From Cladorhizidae sp. MBARI D1340-BT2 (lineage: Eukaryota; Porifera; Demospongiae; Poecilosclerida; Cladorhizidae): a stretch of DNA of 64,000 bases. The notes under the pieces were generated by a model. The model was not told where the DNA came from. It made no database searches and saw nothing but the letters and a program-made list of their open reading frames with translations. Made by a program: the position numbers and the translations under genes. Positions 22,846 through 33,952 of this stretch are shown one piece after another. Position 1 is the first letter of the stretch. The number at the start of each line of letters is the position of its first letter. The DNA lies in NCBI GenBank assembly GCA_028752905.1, contig JAQNBH010000004.1, forward strand, positions 32,515,189-32,579,188, read 5' to 3'.

Positions 22846-24120
22846 TGGTGCCTGAGGCCTGGGAGTGTGTCATCTCCAGAGAGGAGCTGTGTCAGGCTCA
22901 GAGAGACGACCGATCATTAAGGTCTGTAAGAAAGAAGGCAGAGGGGAGTGTTATTAATGAGAACATGTATTTTTGGGATAACGGTTAATGAGACAACCAT
23001 TTAGCTTGCCTGGGAGAAACCTTGTCGTAATTCCCCAGATAGCTCGGACTAAAGTTTAGCCCACAGCACCCCACTCGCTGGTCATTTTGGGAGAGATAGG
23101 ACTCTGGCAACTATTCGAGAGAGAATGGACTGGCCGGTGGTAGCAAAGGATGTACAAGCCTTGTGCACTTCCAGCCCGCTATGCCAGAGGTCAAAGCCTG
23201 CACCTCACACCAAAGCTCCATTACAACCATTGCCAGTGATTTCAGAGCCGTTCAAGAAAATGGCTATGGATGTGTTTGGTCCGCTGAGAAGGACGAAGGC
23301 AGGGAACAAATATGTTCTGGTTATAATGGATTATGCCACAAAATGGCCAGAAGCATATGCCTTGAAGAACATTACTACGGAGACTATTGTCAAGTGTCTG
23401 ACAGTGGAAGTTACCGCCAGGTTGGGTGTACCCGAGGATTTGTTGTCGGATAAAATTTTATGTCCAATGTAATGTCCCGACTATGGGTATCAAGCAGATA
23501 AAAACCTCCCCATACCATCCTCAAACGGATGGTATGGTGGAAAGGTTTAATGCCACCCTAAAGAGCCTACTCAAGAAGCTGACAGCCCGACCTGGTACAG
23601 AGTGGGACACTTGCCTGCCATTCATGTTATGGGCCTACCGGGGTACGACCCATAGCTCCACAGGGTTTTCCCCTTTCCATCTCGTTTACGGAAAACCTAT
23701 GGCCATGCCCCTCGATCAACTTGTAAAGCACTGCAGCAAGGGAGGGAGGAGGAGAACATTATGGGAGTGTCCCATTACATAGCAACCATTAAGGCAACCA
23801 TGGCTTTTGTGCGGGACAGAGTGAGGGAGAAAGAATTACAGGGGAAGGACCAACAAAAGTTATATTACGAACAAACAGCAAAGGAAAGGATATTTGCCGT
23901 GGGGGACTATGTCCTAGTTTTTAGACCTAAGACAGGGTACAAGCTAGACAGTCTATAGCAAGGACCCTTCCCCATCGTAAAGGCACTTACTGCCGTAACC
24001 TACCAGGTCGATATGGGTACCAAGATCAAACGATACAGAACCTTTCACGTAAATGGAATTAAGGAGAGGAACCCTCCGGTAGCTGCGGCCTTTCAGGTCC
24101 ACCCGTTTGAGGAAGAGGAA
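22846..24120 (+). pseudogene. Integrase region of element B
   Basis: Contains PLQPLPVISEPF, MAMDVFGPLRRTKAGNKYVLV and KWPEAYAL. A deletion follows in the SDNG motif near 23450 (one catalytic Asp region damaged), then KTSPYHPQTDGMVERFNATLKSLL and WAYRGTTHSSTGFSP, and a C-terminal GDYVLVFRPKTGYKL module. A TAG at ~23956 stands where elements of this type have Trp (SL-stop-QGPF versus SEWRGH in C). Multiple frameshifts are present. Confidence 0.8.
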
Positions 24121-25535
24121 GAGGTAGTTGAGGTGGCACAAGATTGTAGATCTCCCCTGTCAGCCCCTCATCGCCAAGCCCTAGACCGATTCAAGAAACA
24201 GTATGCAGATGTGTTAAGTGATGTGCCGGGTAAGATTACCCTGGTCAGACATAAGATACCTACCTCGGATGAGATCCCGGTCAGGTTACCAGCTTATAGG
24301 ATTGCCCACCATCACAAAGAGGATCTTCAAAAAGAGATAGAGGCATTGCTCTCTCAAGGAATAATTACGCCCTCCACAAGCCCGTGGGCTGTGCCCATTG
24401 TATTGGTGTCTAAAAAGGACGGTAGCAAACGAATGTGTGTCGATTACCGGAAGTTGAATACGAAAACAGTGAAAGACCCTTACCCACTTCCGAACATTGA
24501 TGAGCTCATTTCAGATCTTGGTTCCTCCTCCTACATCACAACACTAGACCTCACGAAAGTCTACTACCAGGTCCCGGTAGAACCCACCCACACCTGCAAG
24601 ACTGCCTCTGTGACGCCGTACGGGAAGTACGAGTTCTCCTCGTCTCCACATCCTCCACCTTCCAGAGATTGATGGATGAGCTACTGTACGGGTTGAAGGA
24701 GTTCACTGTGGCGTACCGGGACGACATCATAGTGTTCAGTAAGACCAGGGACGAGCACATGATACACTTGGAAGTGGTGTTTGAGAAGATGAGAAAGGCA
24801 AGACTCACGGTTAATTAAGGAGACTAAGTGCAACTTTGCCACAGGACAATGTACCTACCTGGGACATGAGGTGGGTAGTGGTTTGGTTAAGCCCATGCAA
24901 GCGAAAATTGATGCAGTGAGCAACTTTGCCAGGCCGCAGACCTAGCAGAACGTGCGGTCCTTCCTAGGGCTCTGTGGCTATTATAGAAAATTCACACATC
25001 TATAGCCACACCCCTCACCGAACTTACCAAGAAAGGAAGAAACAACAAAGTGAAGTGGTCGGAAGGATGTCAGATTGCATTCATCACCTTGAAAGAGAAA
25101 CTGACCCAAGCCCCAGTGCTGGCTACACCTGACTGGAGTCAACTGTTCGTACTCCAGACCGATGCATCGGCCAAAGGACTGGGTTACGGGTTACGTTCTC
25201 AGTCAAATGGATCGACAGGGAGAAGAGAACCCCATTGCCTTCGCGCTCTTACCAGCCGAAAAAAACTACTCGGCCATTGAGAGGGAGGCCTTGGCCATTG
25301 TCAAAGGCATTAGACATTTCCGGACATACTTGGAGGGTACCACCTTTAAGATTGAAACGGACCACAACCCCCCTAACGTACCTGAATAACCTCAAGGATT
25401 CGCACGGGCGGTTAGCTCATTGGAGCCTCTCCTTACAGCCATATGACTACGTGATTACGCACCGAAGTGGAGCCAAGAACGCCAACGCCGATGGACTGTC
25501 TAGAGACCAGGGGTCTCTTACTGAGGTTGGGGGAG
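24121..25535 (+). pseudogene. Reverse transcriptase-RNase H region of element B
   Basis: The RT is recognisable from EEIEALLSQGIITPS-type and KKDGSKRMCVDYRKLN motifs through TTLDLTKVYYQVPV to the catalytic box, which reads AYRDD instead of the usual YxDD with a hydrophobic x. RNase H follows with QTDASAKGLGY, EREALAIVKGIRHFR and IETDHNP, and the tail ANADGLSR. Frame changes occur near 24640, 24815, 25200 and 25375, and there is a stop near 24943. It lies downstream of integrase, confirming the unusual order. Confidence 0.8.
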
Positions 25536-26112
25536 TGTCGGAGTCAGATCGCACAGGAAGCCTTACAGTGGAGAAAGAAGTAGGTGGCGTAATGACGCAA
25601 CCAGTAAATAAGGCTGATCACGAGACTTCTGACTCCGAGACTAATGTATCACCCCACTTTGGGAATCACCCCACTGCAGAGGATGAGCGTCATCAAGCAT
25701 CATCAGCCCACAGAAAATAAAAGGGAAGGACGGTGAACATTAAATAGAACTCTGGAGAACTGTTTTTGTAGCGTAGCTAAGAGTGTCATTGTATTTCTTT
25801 TTGAAACTTGTAAAGGCGGGGAGTCTCATTCTCCCCATTGATTCGGTCTACGACTCTCACGGGTAACTGGGTTCTCAGCTAGCTACGGGCTAGACCTCTA
25901 CATTACTTAAGTGTGAAGAGTGTAGGGAGGGTAGGCAGGTCGCGAAGGATCTGACTTCGGTTTGTGCTCAGCTATACTAGGGAGAGTGTAGTTGGGTACC
26001 TACGTCGTGAAGGCCACCTCGGCGGGCTAGTTCAACAGCAGGTTGAGCGCGAGAGCAGTTGAGGTTAGTATAAGGATCGCCTTCAACAAGCGCGCAGTTA
26101 GAAAAGCTTACT
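25536..26112 (+). repeat. 3' LTR of element B (end approximate)
   Basis: TGTCGGAG begins right after a purine tract (ggttgggggag), exactly as element C's 3' LTR begins TGTCAGAG after its purine tract. A TATAAGG lies near 26070. The end is placed near 'agcttact' by analogy with A's 'cgcttaca' and is uncertain. No partner LTR is available. Confidence 0.5.
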
Positions 26113-26589
26113 AAAAAGAAGCTCGATTAAATTTGTCTACCACCCATACTAGCGTGGGGAAATTACCTCGTGGTTACCATGCAAACCACACTGTAATTAA
26201 TACAATGACTACTGGCTCCTTTGAAGCTGCTAGAGCTCTTTTGCACCTTGGTTGTGAAGATAGCAATCTCTCTTGGAGGTCTAGGACTATTTTTGTGCTC
26301 CTGGAGGAGATAGCTTGAGTGATGAAGAAGATGATAGTGCCAAAGAAGAAGGTAATGACAGTAATCTATTTACAGGTTCAAATAAGTATAACAGTATAAT
26401 AGCTCTAGATGCAAAACAATAAAGTGAATGTATGTGTGTGCACTTCTGTTATACAGGAGAATTCAACATAGAAGAAATTGGACAGGATGAGCTTGAAGAG
26501 GATTCGATCGTGGAGAGTGACAGAGAAGAGGATATCAATCATGATGGCCTTGTGGCTGAAGCTCTTAATTAATCGATTGTCTTATTCAA
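26113..26589. other. Unrecognised stretch before family U copy 1
   Basis: Short frames only. A plus-strand acidic segment (EEIGQDELEEDSIVESDREED near 26465-26530) could be a decayed N-terminal part of the following transposase-like gene. No domain was recognised. Confidence 0.3.
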
Positions 26590-28365
26590 TGTCCTCAAAC
26601 ATTCAATCTGCCCCTGACCCACAGAACAGGTGGTGGTTACTTTCGCACAGATTACCTGTGGGTGCCTGAAGTGGAAGGGTAAGCCATGCTTTTCACAGTT
26701 TTCTGCAGAATACTTAGGTGATACTCGATCGTCATGTTTTGAGCTGCAGAAAAATGAACTAGACCTGCTCATTCTTGGGTAACTTATAGCTTCGTCAAAC
26801 AGTTGCAGTGATGTTACCACTGACAATGGGAGTCACACTCCTAGGGAGAGAACACGCACAGGTTATTGCCACCAAGGACAAGTTATTTGTGCAACAACCT
26901 TTCGTTTCCTTTATGGCATAGGTGAGAAACACCTCAAGAATCTCGCTAAGAGTCTCAGGGAAAATGGAATTGTACCACGTGTGCATGGCAACTACCAGAG
27001 GTTGCCTAAACATACTTTGAGTTTGGATTCATTTCAAAATGCTGTAGCATTTCTGCTTAACTTTTGTGACCAGCATGGCCTTCTTCTCCCAGGTAGAATT
27101 CACGGATAAAGCAGATCTGACATCAAGTTCCTGCCTTCAAGTATAAGCAAATGCTGTATTTGGAGAAAATATCAGATTGCTGCTGAGCTCCTGGTATCTG
27201 CCATAAAAAGTGTGGCGTACACTACCTTCTGTCGACTTTGGAGGTCATTGCTTCCTTCCGTGGTTGTATTGAAACCAATGACTGATTTGTGTTGGGAGCG
27301 CCAGAAAAACAGCACTGCCATTTTAAGGACTGGCAATAATGCTGATGCAGTCAAATCTGTCGACTTTGGAGGTCATTGCTTCCTTTCGTAGTTGTAATGC
27401 AACCATTGACTGATTTGTGTTGGCAGTGCCAGAAAAACATAACAATACACTTAACAGTATTGAACAGTATTGTGTGTATTTGTTGTACAGTTTGTTGTAC
27501 AGTAAGTGTGCATTTGATATAGTGTATGTAGCATATGTAAGTAATGTAACTACTACTTATGCATCACAAGGCCATACCCCATTAACTATTATGTATCACA
27601 AGGCCTCATCCCAGTGAGCACTGCCATTTTAAGGACTGGGCAATAATGCTGATGCAGTCAAATCTAAGGCATATGCAGATGCACTGGAACACACAGATTG
27701 TAAAACTGGAGTGATCCCTGTACAAGTCTGTGTGCGACCAGTGCAGGGATGATGTCTTATCATATTTTACTGTTGGCAGCATGTTACGACTCCCTCCTCT
27801 CTCCTCTCAATCCCCTCCGAATTCACAACCCATTCGTGTCCATTATTCGTTCGATTATGCCCAGCAGATTCCCTTCCCATCGGATTCCACTGCAACCAAT
27901 CTACTATCTTACACAGAGGAATTGTAGTGTTTTTGGTGTTCATTGCGAAGCACTTCCTCGGCAAGTCAATTTCTTGACTGATGAGGCTGGAGTTACGGCA
28001 AGGGTGCTAATTCTGTTGTCAGTCAACTGCAATACTTCTTTACCAACCATGGGATGGGAGAGAAGGAAGTTTTTTTGCACTGCGACAACAGCACTGGCCA
28101 AAATAAACAGTTGTATGATGGAATACCTCTTAAGGTGTGTCCTGACAAGACAGCACACAAAGATTTGTTTATCTTTTCTGGTAGATGGGCATACAATGCA
28201 CCCGACTGGTGCTTTGGCCTTTTTAAACTTGATGGGAAGAATTTGGTACACTTTGAACAACCTAGGTAAGAACTGTGCCCTGAAAAACTACAAAGCTTTC
28301 TTCCAGCTGGAAGGTTACATGAACAGCAAATTATGGCACAGCGTACAATCTTCTCACCATGAACA
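26590..28365 (+). pseudogene. Family U transposase-like gene, copy 1 (broken)
   Basis: Collinear with copy 2 at 33953-35430. Visible blocks: CLKWKGKPCFSQFSAEYL, YCHQGQVICATTFRFLYGI, ENGIVPRVHGNYQRLPKHTLS, FCDQHGLLLPGR, MTDLCWERQKN, VHYSFDYAQQIPFPSD, RNCSVFGVHCEALPRQVNFLTDEAG, HCDNSTGQNK and NAPDWCFGLFK. It has in-frame stops (for example after GRIHG near 27107), several frameshifts, an internal duplication at 27230-27665 and a decayed C-terminus. The pattern of spaced Asp motifs and the Cys-rich start suggest a DDE-type transposase, but I cannot assign a named superfamily. Confidence 0.65.
27230..27665. repeat. ~130-bp tandem duplication with ~180-bp insertion in the second copy
   Basis: The block starting 'gtcgactttggaggtcattg' at ~27230 is repeated from ~27358. 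The second copy is interrupted after 'gccagaaaaac' by ~180 bp, then resumes at 'actgccattttaaggactgg' near 27620. It lies within family U copy 1. Confidence 0.8.
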
Positions 28366-28369
28366 CTAA

Positions 28370-28929
28370 GTTCTACTCCTTCCCAAAACTTTAAAAGATC
28401 TTGTATTAGGGGGTCAATGTATGAATTGACAGTGAGCTTAGGTTCATGAGGCCCTGGAAGATTCCAACTAGGCCAAAAAATTCTCGCTTATAGGGTAGTT
28501 TTCTAAGATTTAAAAAAGACAAGTACATTGCACCCACTGAGTAACTGTTAAGTGAGGTGCTTGTACGGCTGAAACCAATCGAGATTGATCATGAAAGCAT
28601 ATGAACTATCTTTAGACAAAAATGGCCTTCCCACCATAATTCAAAAAGCGTTTCCACACACGACCATCATACACATCTCCCAGAAAACCATCAGGCATAT
28701 TTAGTGATTTCAAAAGTGCACATTTCCTTCTAAACTCGGCACTTCCATTGCATCTTTGCCTATTATGGCCATGTCGAAATTTGGGTAGGTATGAACACCG
28801 TTTAGCCTTTTGATGAGTACCGTGATATTCAATACAATTACTATACTTCCAAACTGTGCCACAATGTTTACAAACTGGAAATCTCAGAAAGACCTTCTTC
28901 TGTAACTTGGTGTACAGTTTTTGTGCCAT
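28370..28929 (-). pseudogene. tnp2/CACTA-like transposase fragment
   Basis: The minus-strand frame from 28929 begins with a zinc-binding region (CKHCGTVWKYSNCIEYH..RCNGSAEFRRKC) and FLGDVYDGRVWKRFL. The reading then decays but still shows NLDWFQPY, IFWP and GPHEPKLTVNSYIDPLIQDLLKFW. The last block fits the 'transposase family tnp2' (Transposase_21) core of CACTA/EnSpm-type elements found in invertebrates. Several stops follow. It lies head-on against family U copy 1. Confidence 0.6.
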
Positions 28930-29680
28930 ATAAAATTACATTGGAAGCTCAGCTCCAATAAAAGCACATAGAGCATGCAGTTTCCCAAAGACCACAAAGA
29001 ACATTTTTAAGAAATGGAATATTATATTTAACAGTCGATCTGATAAGTGAGTGTGAAGTGAAAGGAAGAATGCTAGTTACAATCGCGTTTTCAATGATGT
29101 ATCCACGTGCTCCGTAGTTGGAGATCTTGGTGGTGATTCTAGCTCAGGATTTTCTTCGGAGTTAGAGTCTGCCTCATTATAATCGGTCCACACTTCAACA
29201 CATGAAGCCCCACCTGAAATATATATTTGTAGAGTAGGCAAAGTGCATGTCCCCACCCCTAAACTAATCATTTTGGTGCTACTTGTCAATGTACAGTAAC
29301 TTCAAACACTCACCCGAACATATTACAAAGTAGATAAGTAACCAAAGGAAACATGTGCGTTCTAATTACAAACAAAAGATGTGAGCAGTTCCATTGTGGT
29401 ACAACAGTTATCAACACCTATACCAAAAATATGGGATTGAGTTCAACATGTCTGAATTCACGTGCGGTGTTTGTGTAGGTATGCTTGCCACCACCTCTTC
29501 CATTGGTGGTTCTACTGACTCTAAAGTAGCCACCACAGATTTTGATGAAAGGGACACAATTTCAGGCATTATCAATCAAATCAAATCACCCACACCATGT
29601 CTATCTGCAGGATCTACTCAATTACCAGGTAAAACACTAACCCCAAATAAAATAATAATTTTTTATTGTCTTTTCTAGCC
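28930..29680. other. Unrecognised stretch before the piggyBac fossil
   Basis: A 94-codon plus-strand frame ends at 29678 (TTATSSIGGSTDSK-like low-information content) and could be the degraded acidic N-terminus of the following piggyBac-like gene. Nothing firmer can be said. Confidence 0.3.
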
Positions 29681-29689
29681 TTTTTACTC

Positions 29690-30560
29690 GATCAATATGG
29701 TCATCAACAGTAACATCAATCACTGTAGAAGACTTCACTGGAAATTCAGGCCCAAAAGTCAACATTCCCAGTGACACCCTGAGTATTTTTCATACTATTT
29801 ATCCATAATCTTCTCCACCTAATTGTTACCGAGACCAACAGGTATGCAGTTGAAGTGTTCAGGAGTAAGGGTCAGGCCAAGCATTGGGAGACATCAGAGG
29901 AGGAATTGTGTGCTTATTTTGGATTCATGATCTTGATGGTATCAATATGAAACGAGAAATTAGCAACTACTGGAATCGTGATCCTCAGATCCTCTACTCT
30001 CCAATCGCAGATAGAATATCTCGCGACAGATTTGAGGAGATTACACGCTACCTGCATTTTGTGGACAACTCAAACCTCCCTACATGTGGTCACCCATCAT
30101 TCAGCAGGCTCCTACCTGTTCTGTCACACATAAAGAAAAGTATGTCACAAGCTTACAATCCACACGGCCAAATAAGTATATGAAGCCATGGTACCTTTCA
30201 ATGGACGATCATCTATGAAATAATACATGGCCATCAAGCCAATCAAACGAGGCTTCAAAATATGGGTGATTGCTGATGCCTTGAATGGTTACTTTTGCGA
30301 CCTCATCCCTTATGTTGGTGCAACAGGTGGCAGTGCATGCCTAGGATTAAGTAGTGTTGGAACTCACCCAACCCCTATTCGGTAGGAATCACCAGGTCTT
30401 TTGTGACAACTACTTACTACCATCGCTTCTCTGTAACAATAAATATTAAGTCCAAATTAGTGCTGTGAGTGCCAATGAATATGTCAAACACCTGAAGTTC
30501 ACCACAATACCTTTACCATTAACTCAAGCCTCTCATTATCTAAAATAGCAAAAGGTGATA
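29690..30560 (+). pseudogene. piggyBac-like transposase (DDE_Tnp_1_7), broken
   Basis: Blocks in order: LIVTETNRYAVEVFRSKG (near 29818), WETSEEELCAYFGFMIL, NYWNRDPQILYSPIADRISRDRFEEITRYLHFVDN, the segment around EAMVPFNGRSSMK-stop-YM, KPIKRGFKIWVIADALNGY and HQVFCDNYLLPSLL. These are hallmark piggyBac/PGBD motifs, including Asp residues of the catalytic core. Lesions: frameshifts near 29945 and 30180, a stop at ~30220 (replacing a Gln codon by its context) and loss of the C-terminal third, including the Cys-rich domain. Confidence 0.8.
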
Positions 30561-30684
30561 TATATATATGTTACGCGCAAACCTGGAATTTGCTCAATCC
30601 TAGGATAGCGAAAGCCAATACCTGATCACCAATCAGATCAAAACAAGTTTACTCCCACATGGAAAGAGGTTGTAGGAAGGAGAA

Positions 30685-30939
30685 ATGGAAGGAGAGAATA
30701 CCCATGATGATTATCTTCAGCAAACCTTTTTTTCTGGAAGGAATCTTGGAAGCAAAACCATATCAAGAACAAAGGGACAAGCTGTTGTCAAATTTCTGAA
30801 AGGGGAGATGGCGAAGAGTGATCCTAAATTCAATTTTTGGGTGAAACAAAAATGTTTTAAACTTTTGGAGTACCCTGCTCTTGGGCTTAAGGATGTGCTT
30901 TGCATAGCAGCTATGCAGCAAAGAAAAAGGTATGATTAA
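30685..30939 (+). CDS. Small hypothetical frame of 84 codons
   Basis: Starts at ATG 30685. The phrase FWVKQKCFKLLEYPALGLKDVLCIAAMQQ is amphipathic and compositionally protein-like, and a further coding-looking stretch (VWLACSDSVHGIDNATKLRE) follows in-frame-like near 31030 after a possible intron. I do not recognise a family. It may be an exon of a host gene or another transposon fragment. Confidence 0.3.
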   Translation: MEGENTHDDYLQQTFFSGRNLGSKTISRTKGQAVVKFLKGEMAKSDPKFNFWVKQKCFKLLEYPALGLKDVLCIAAMQQRKRYD

Positions 30940-31447
30940 ACCCAAATAGCCAGTGATATATTTTGTGAGACATATTTTGTTGTTAGACAGATCTGTGTTT
31001 TAAAAAACTTTTTTAATCCACTATTTGTAGAGTTTGGCTAGCATGCAGTGATAGTGTCCATGGAATCGACAATGCTACAAAATTGCGTGAGTGAATTGGA
31101 GCTATCCATAAAAATCAACTGGAAGGATATCGCCACTCCAAAAGAAACATTGTTCTCAGAGTGACCTATGATTCATCACTGACAATAGATCCTACTGAGA
31201 CCTGTAGAGAAAGCATGTGACGTGTTGGGGGGAAAAGATGTTTATAGAATATTGGTTGGAAACCTACTCACAAAGCCACAGTAGCTATAGGGTGATTGCA
31301 GAAACCTTGAAGAAGGTACACGAGACTAAATCGTGAAGCAGCTCCTGCAATTGACGTCTGCTCATAGTGATGAAGGTATGTTTTGTATCCCATAGCTGAC
31401 TCATACATCAGTGTTAGAGCCATGATCAGATGTTGGAATCACAGGCA

Positions 31448-31680
31448 GGAGAAATTCCAACAAGTTATGTTGGCAGTTGGGACTTTGCCCAATTCCTTAA
31501 TGGTGAAGTCCGTTAGCAGCTAGTTGATTAAACCTTGTGTGGGAATGCTCATATGTATATTTGAAGCACACCATTGTTAATTCCAATCACACAATACATC
31601 ATCATGACGTCATCATCAACACTGTACACATCAGTACTGGGTTAGGGATTCAGTTAGGTTAGAGCTGGAGCAATGCACGG
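31448..31680 (+). repeat. Dispersed ~235-bp repeat R3, copy 1
   Basis: Shares with 46998-47230 the blocks 'ccaacaagttatgttg', 'cccaattcctta', 'ccttgtgtgggaatgctcatat' and 'tgacgtcatcatcaacactgtac' in the same order with roughly 80-85% similarity. No coding frame. Confidence 0.75.
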
Positions 31681-31989
31681 AGTCAGGGTAGTGGTTAGGG
31701 TTACTAATAGAACAGTAGGTAGGGCTAGTTAGGGCAATGGCTAGATCAGTGTCATCGTGATGTATGCTGAATTGTTGTTCCATTCTTGCGACAAGAGGAA
31801 TCACCCTGTGAACATTCAACTAGTTTGATGTCTGTATCCATTTGCATTTTGCAAGAGCGCCCATTATTAAAATCTCATGCATGGATTTATATATTGCTGA
31901 AAGAAAATATCTATCTCTCTTGCATGTTAGTACATGTGCAGTGTCAGGTGGTTCAGTGACGTCGTGGTCAATCCCATGCCATCCATGGG

Positions 31990-32525
31990 TGACCGAGTTA
32001 CTAGGGATGCATGAGGATCATCTGCGCATGGAAAAGACACTAGGGACATCTGGCAGAGTTACTAGGGATATCATGGTTCATCTGCGGAAGTCCACATATG
32101 TCTCTCCGTCAGAGTAGCCTCAGATGGAAGATTTACTAGGGACATCGGCAGATGAACCCTGGCGATCCCTAGTAACCCTGCCATCTGAAGATGAACCCAG
32201 GATATGTCTAGTAACTCTGCCATCCTCAGATGAACCATGCATATCCCTGGTAAATCTGCCATCTGAAGATGAACCCTGGATATCCCTAGTAACTCTGCCA
32301 TCCTCAGATGGTCCCTGGTAACTCTGCCATCCACAGATGAACCCTGGATATCCCTGGTAACACTGCCATACGTAGATGAACCCTGGATATCTCTAGTAAC
32401 TCCGCCATCCGCAGATGAACCCAGAATATCCCTAGTAACTCTGCCATCCGCAGATGAACCCTGGATATGCCTAGTAACTCTGCCATCCGCAGATGAACCC
32501 TGGATATGCCTAATAACTCTGCCTC
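31990..32525. repeat. ~39-bp minisatellite with a short inverted portion
   Basis: The unit 'agatgaaccctggatatccc' plus 'tagtaactctgccatcc(g/t)c' repeats about ten times from ~32120 to 32525. From ~31990 to 32110 the same unit occurs in opposite orientation ('ggcagagttactagggatat', 'ggttcatctgcgg'), so the array changes strand once. Confidence 0.85.
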
Positions 32526-32694
32526 AGTAGATGTGTAATATATTTTTTCTTATATATGTACATGTGTATATAGCCAGAGCCCAGCGCCAGCCACCTCTGC
32601 ACCAGGCACCACAGCCACATGGTCCAGAACTCTGCATAGCCGAGTTTCTAACAGTAGTATATATTTTCACTGGTGTGAATGTTGGTATTGTACA

Positions 32695-33265
32695 TGCTTT
32701 ACCACCTGGAGGTTAGAGTAAGCAGTTATCTACTGAGCGCTCTGGTTGTCTAGCACAGTGGATGTTTAGCACCACCTGGATGTTAGAGAAAGCAGATAGC
32801 TATACTGTGTGCTATGGTTGTCTAGCACAGTGGATGTTAGAGTAAGAAGATGGCTACTGTGTGCTCAGGTTGTACAGAGGATGTTTAGCACCACCTGGAT
32901 GTTAGAGTAAGCAGATGGCTACTGTGTGCTCTGGTTGTCTAGCACAGTGGATGTTTAGCACCATCTGGATGTTAAAGTAAGCAGATAGCTACTGTGTGCT
33001 CTGGTTTTCTAGCACAGTGGATGTTTAGCACCACCTGGATGTTAGAGTAAGCAATAGCCACTGTGTGCTCTGGTTGTACAGTGGATGTTTAGCACCACCT
33101 GGATGTTAGACTAAGCAGATAGCTACTGTGTGCTCTGGTTGTCTAGCACAGTGGATGTTTAGCACCACCTGGATGTTAGAGTAAGCAGATAGCTACTGTG
33201 TGCTCTGGTTGTCTAGTACAGTGGATGCTTAGCACAACCTGGATGTTAGAGTACGCAGATAGCTA
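32695..33265. repeat. 70-bp minisatellite, about eight copies (R1a)
   Basis: The unit contains 'gtttagcaccacctggatgt' and 'agctactgtgtgctctggtt'. Copies vary by small indels. The same unit, followed by the same flank, recurs at 48620-48960. Confidence 0.92.
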
Positions 33266-33945
33266 GTGTGTGCCCTGTCCTTCCATTCCGTTCCATCATA
33301 ACTGGTCAACACCGGAAGGCAATGCTGGATTAGAAATAAGTTCTATTCCAGCGTTCTTACTTGATATAGCACATGTTAAGTTTTGTTTGTTTGTTTGGCT
33401 GGGAGGAGTTTATTTGGTTTTCTTTGCCCCCTCAATAGTGTGCCATATAATTTAGCTATTGCACACATGTCTAGTATACTACAGGAAATGCTGTAATGAG
33501 ATTCATAAAGTAGTAAAATAACTCTAAACCCAATTAAGAAATGTGCAAAGTGTCTTGCTCGCCTGTTGCCTTTGAGACGGGCCACCATGGAGCATGCTGG
33601 TGAGGGAGTGCAGCTTCCTGTTGGTGCAGAGGTGAAAGCTCAAGGAGATCAAACAGCAGCTACAACTAGCCAATTCTGCTGCCAGTTTATATATAGAGAA
33701 GCAAGCAAGGAAGCCTGTGGTAGCCAATTAGGAGTGACACAATTGGCAATACCAGCCTGAGATCACTTGATATTCAGCCACTACTTTTCACGTTTCCACA
33801 AAGTGTATACGGACAGTGTGTGATAGTGTGCGATTGCTCCTAACATTAGCAACTCTATGTCCTAGTCGGGTGTAATAATGTGTAATGTATTACATGGGTG
33901 TATAGGCACAGCCTAGGGGCAGTCACCTCTGTACCCTCCTGAACG
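33266..33945 (+). repeat. Dispersed module R1b, copy 1
   Basis: About 680 bp following the 70-bp array and nearly identical to 48961-49640 (for example 'cattccgttccatcataact', 'gagacgggccaccatggagc', 'cctagtcgggtgtaat'). It ends in the first bases of the ~202-bp satellite unit (tataggcacagcctaggggc) and is then broken by family U copy 2. Confidence 0.88.
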
Positions 33946-33952
33946 TTCTCAA

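Larger units (their letters stand above)
22846..26112 (+). mobile_element. LTR retrotransposon B (integrase-first Ty3/gypsy-like), 5'-truncated
   Basis: Starts within the linker before the integrase (EELCQAQRDDRSLRSVRKKAE, matching A's EELKKAQRYDPTLNTIRAKAD). It continues through integrase, reverse transcriptase and RNase H to a 3' LTR. The order IN then RT then RH is directly readable. It is a separate copy from A because it repeats A's integrase. Many stops and frameshifts are present. Confidence 0.8.

Noticed and set aside
18653..26112. Elements A and B as one retrotransposon interrupted by a LINE
   Set aside because: B repeats the whole integrase already present in A, and the LTR sequences at the two ends show no similarity, so they are two truncated copies.
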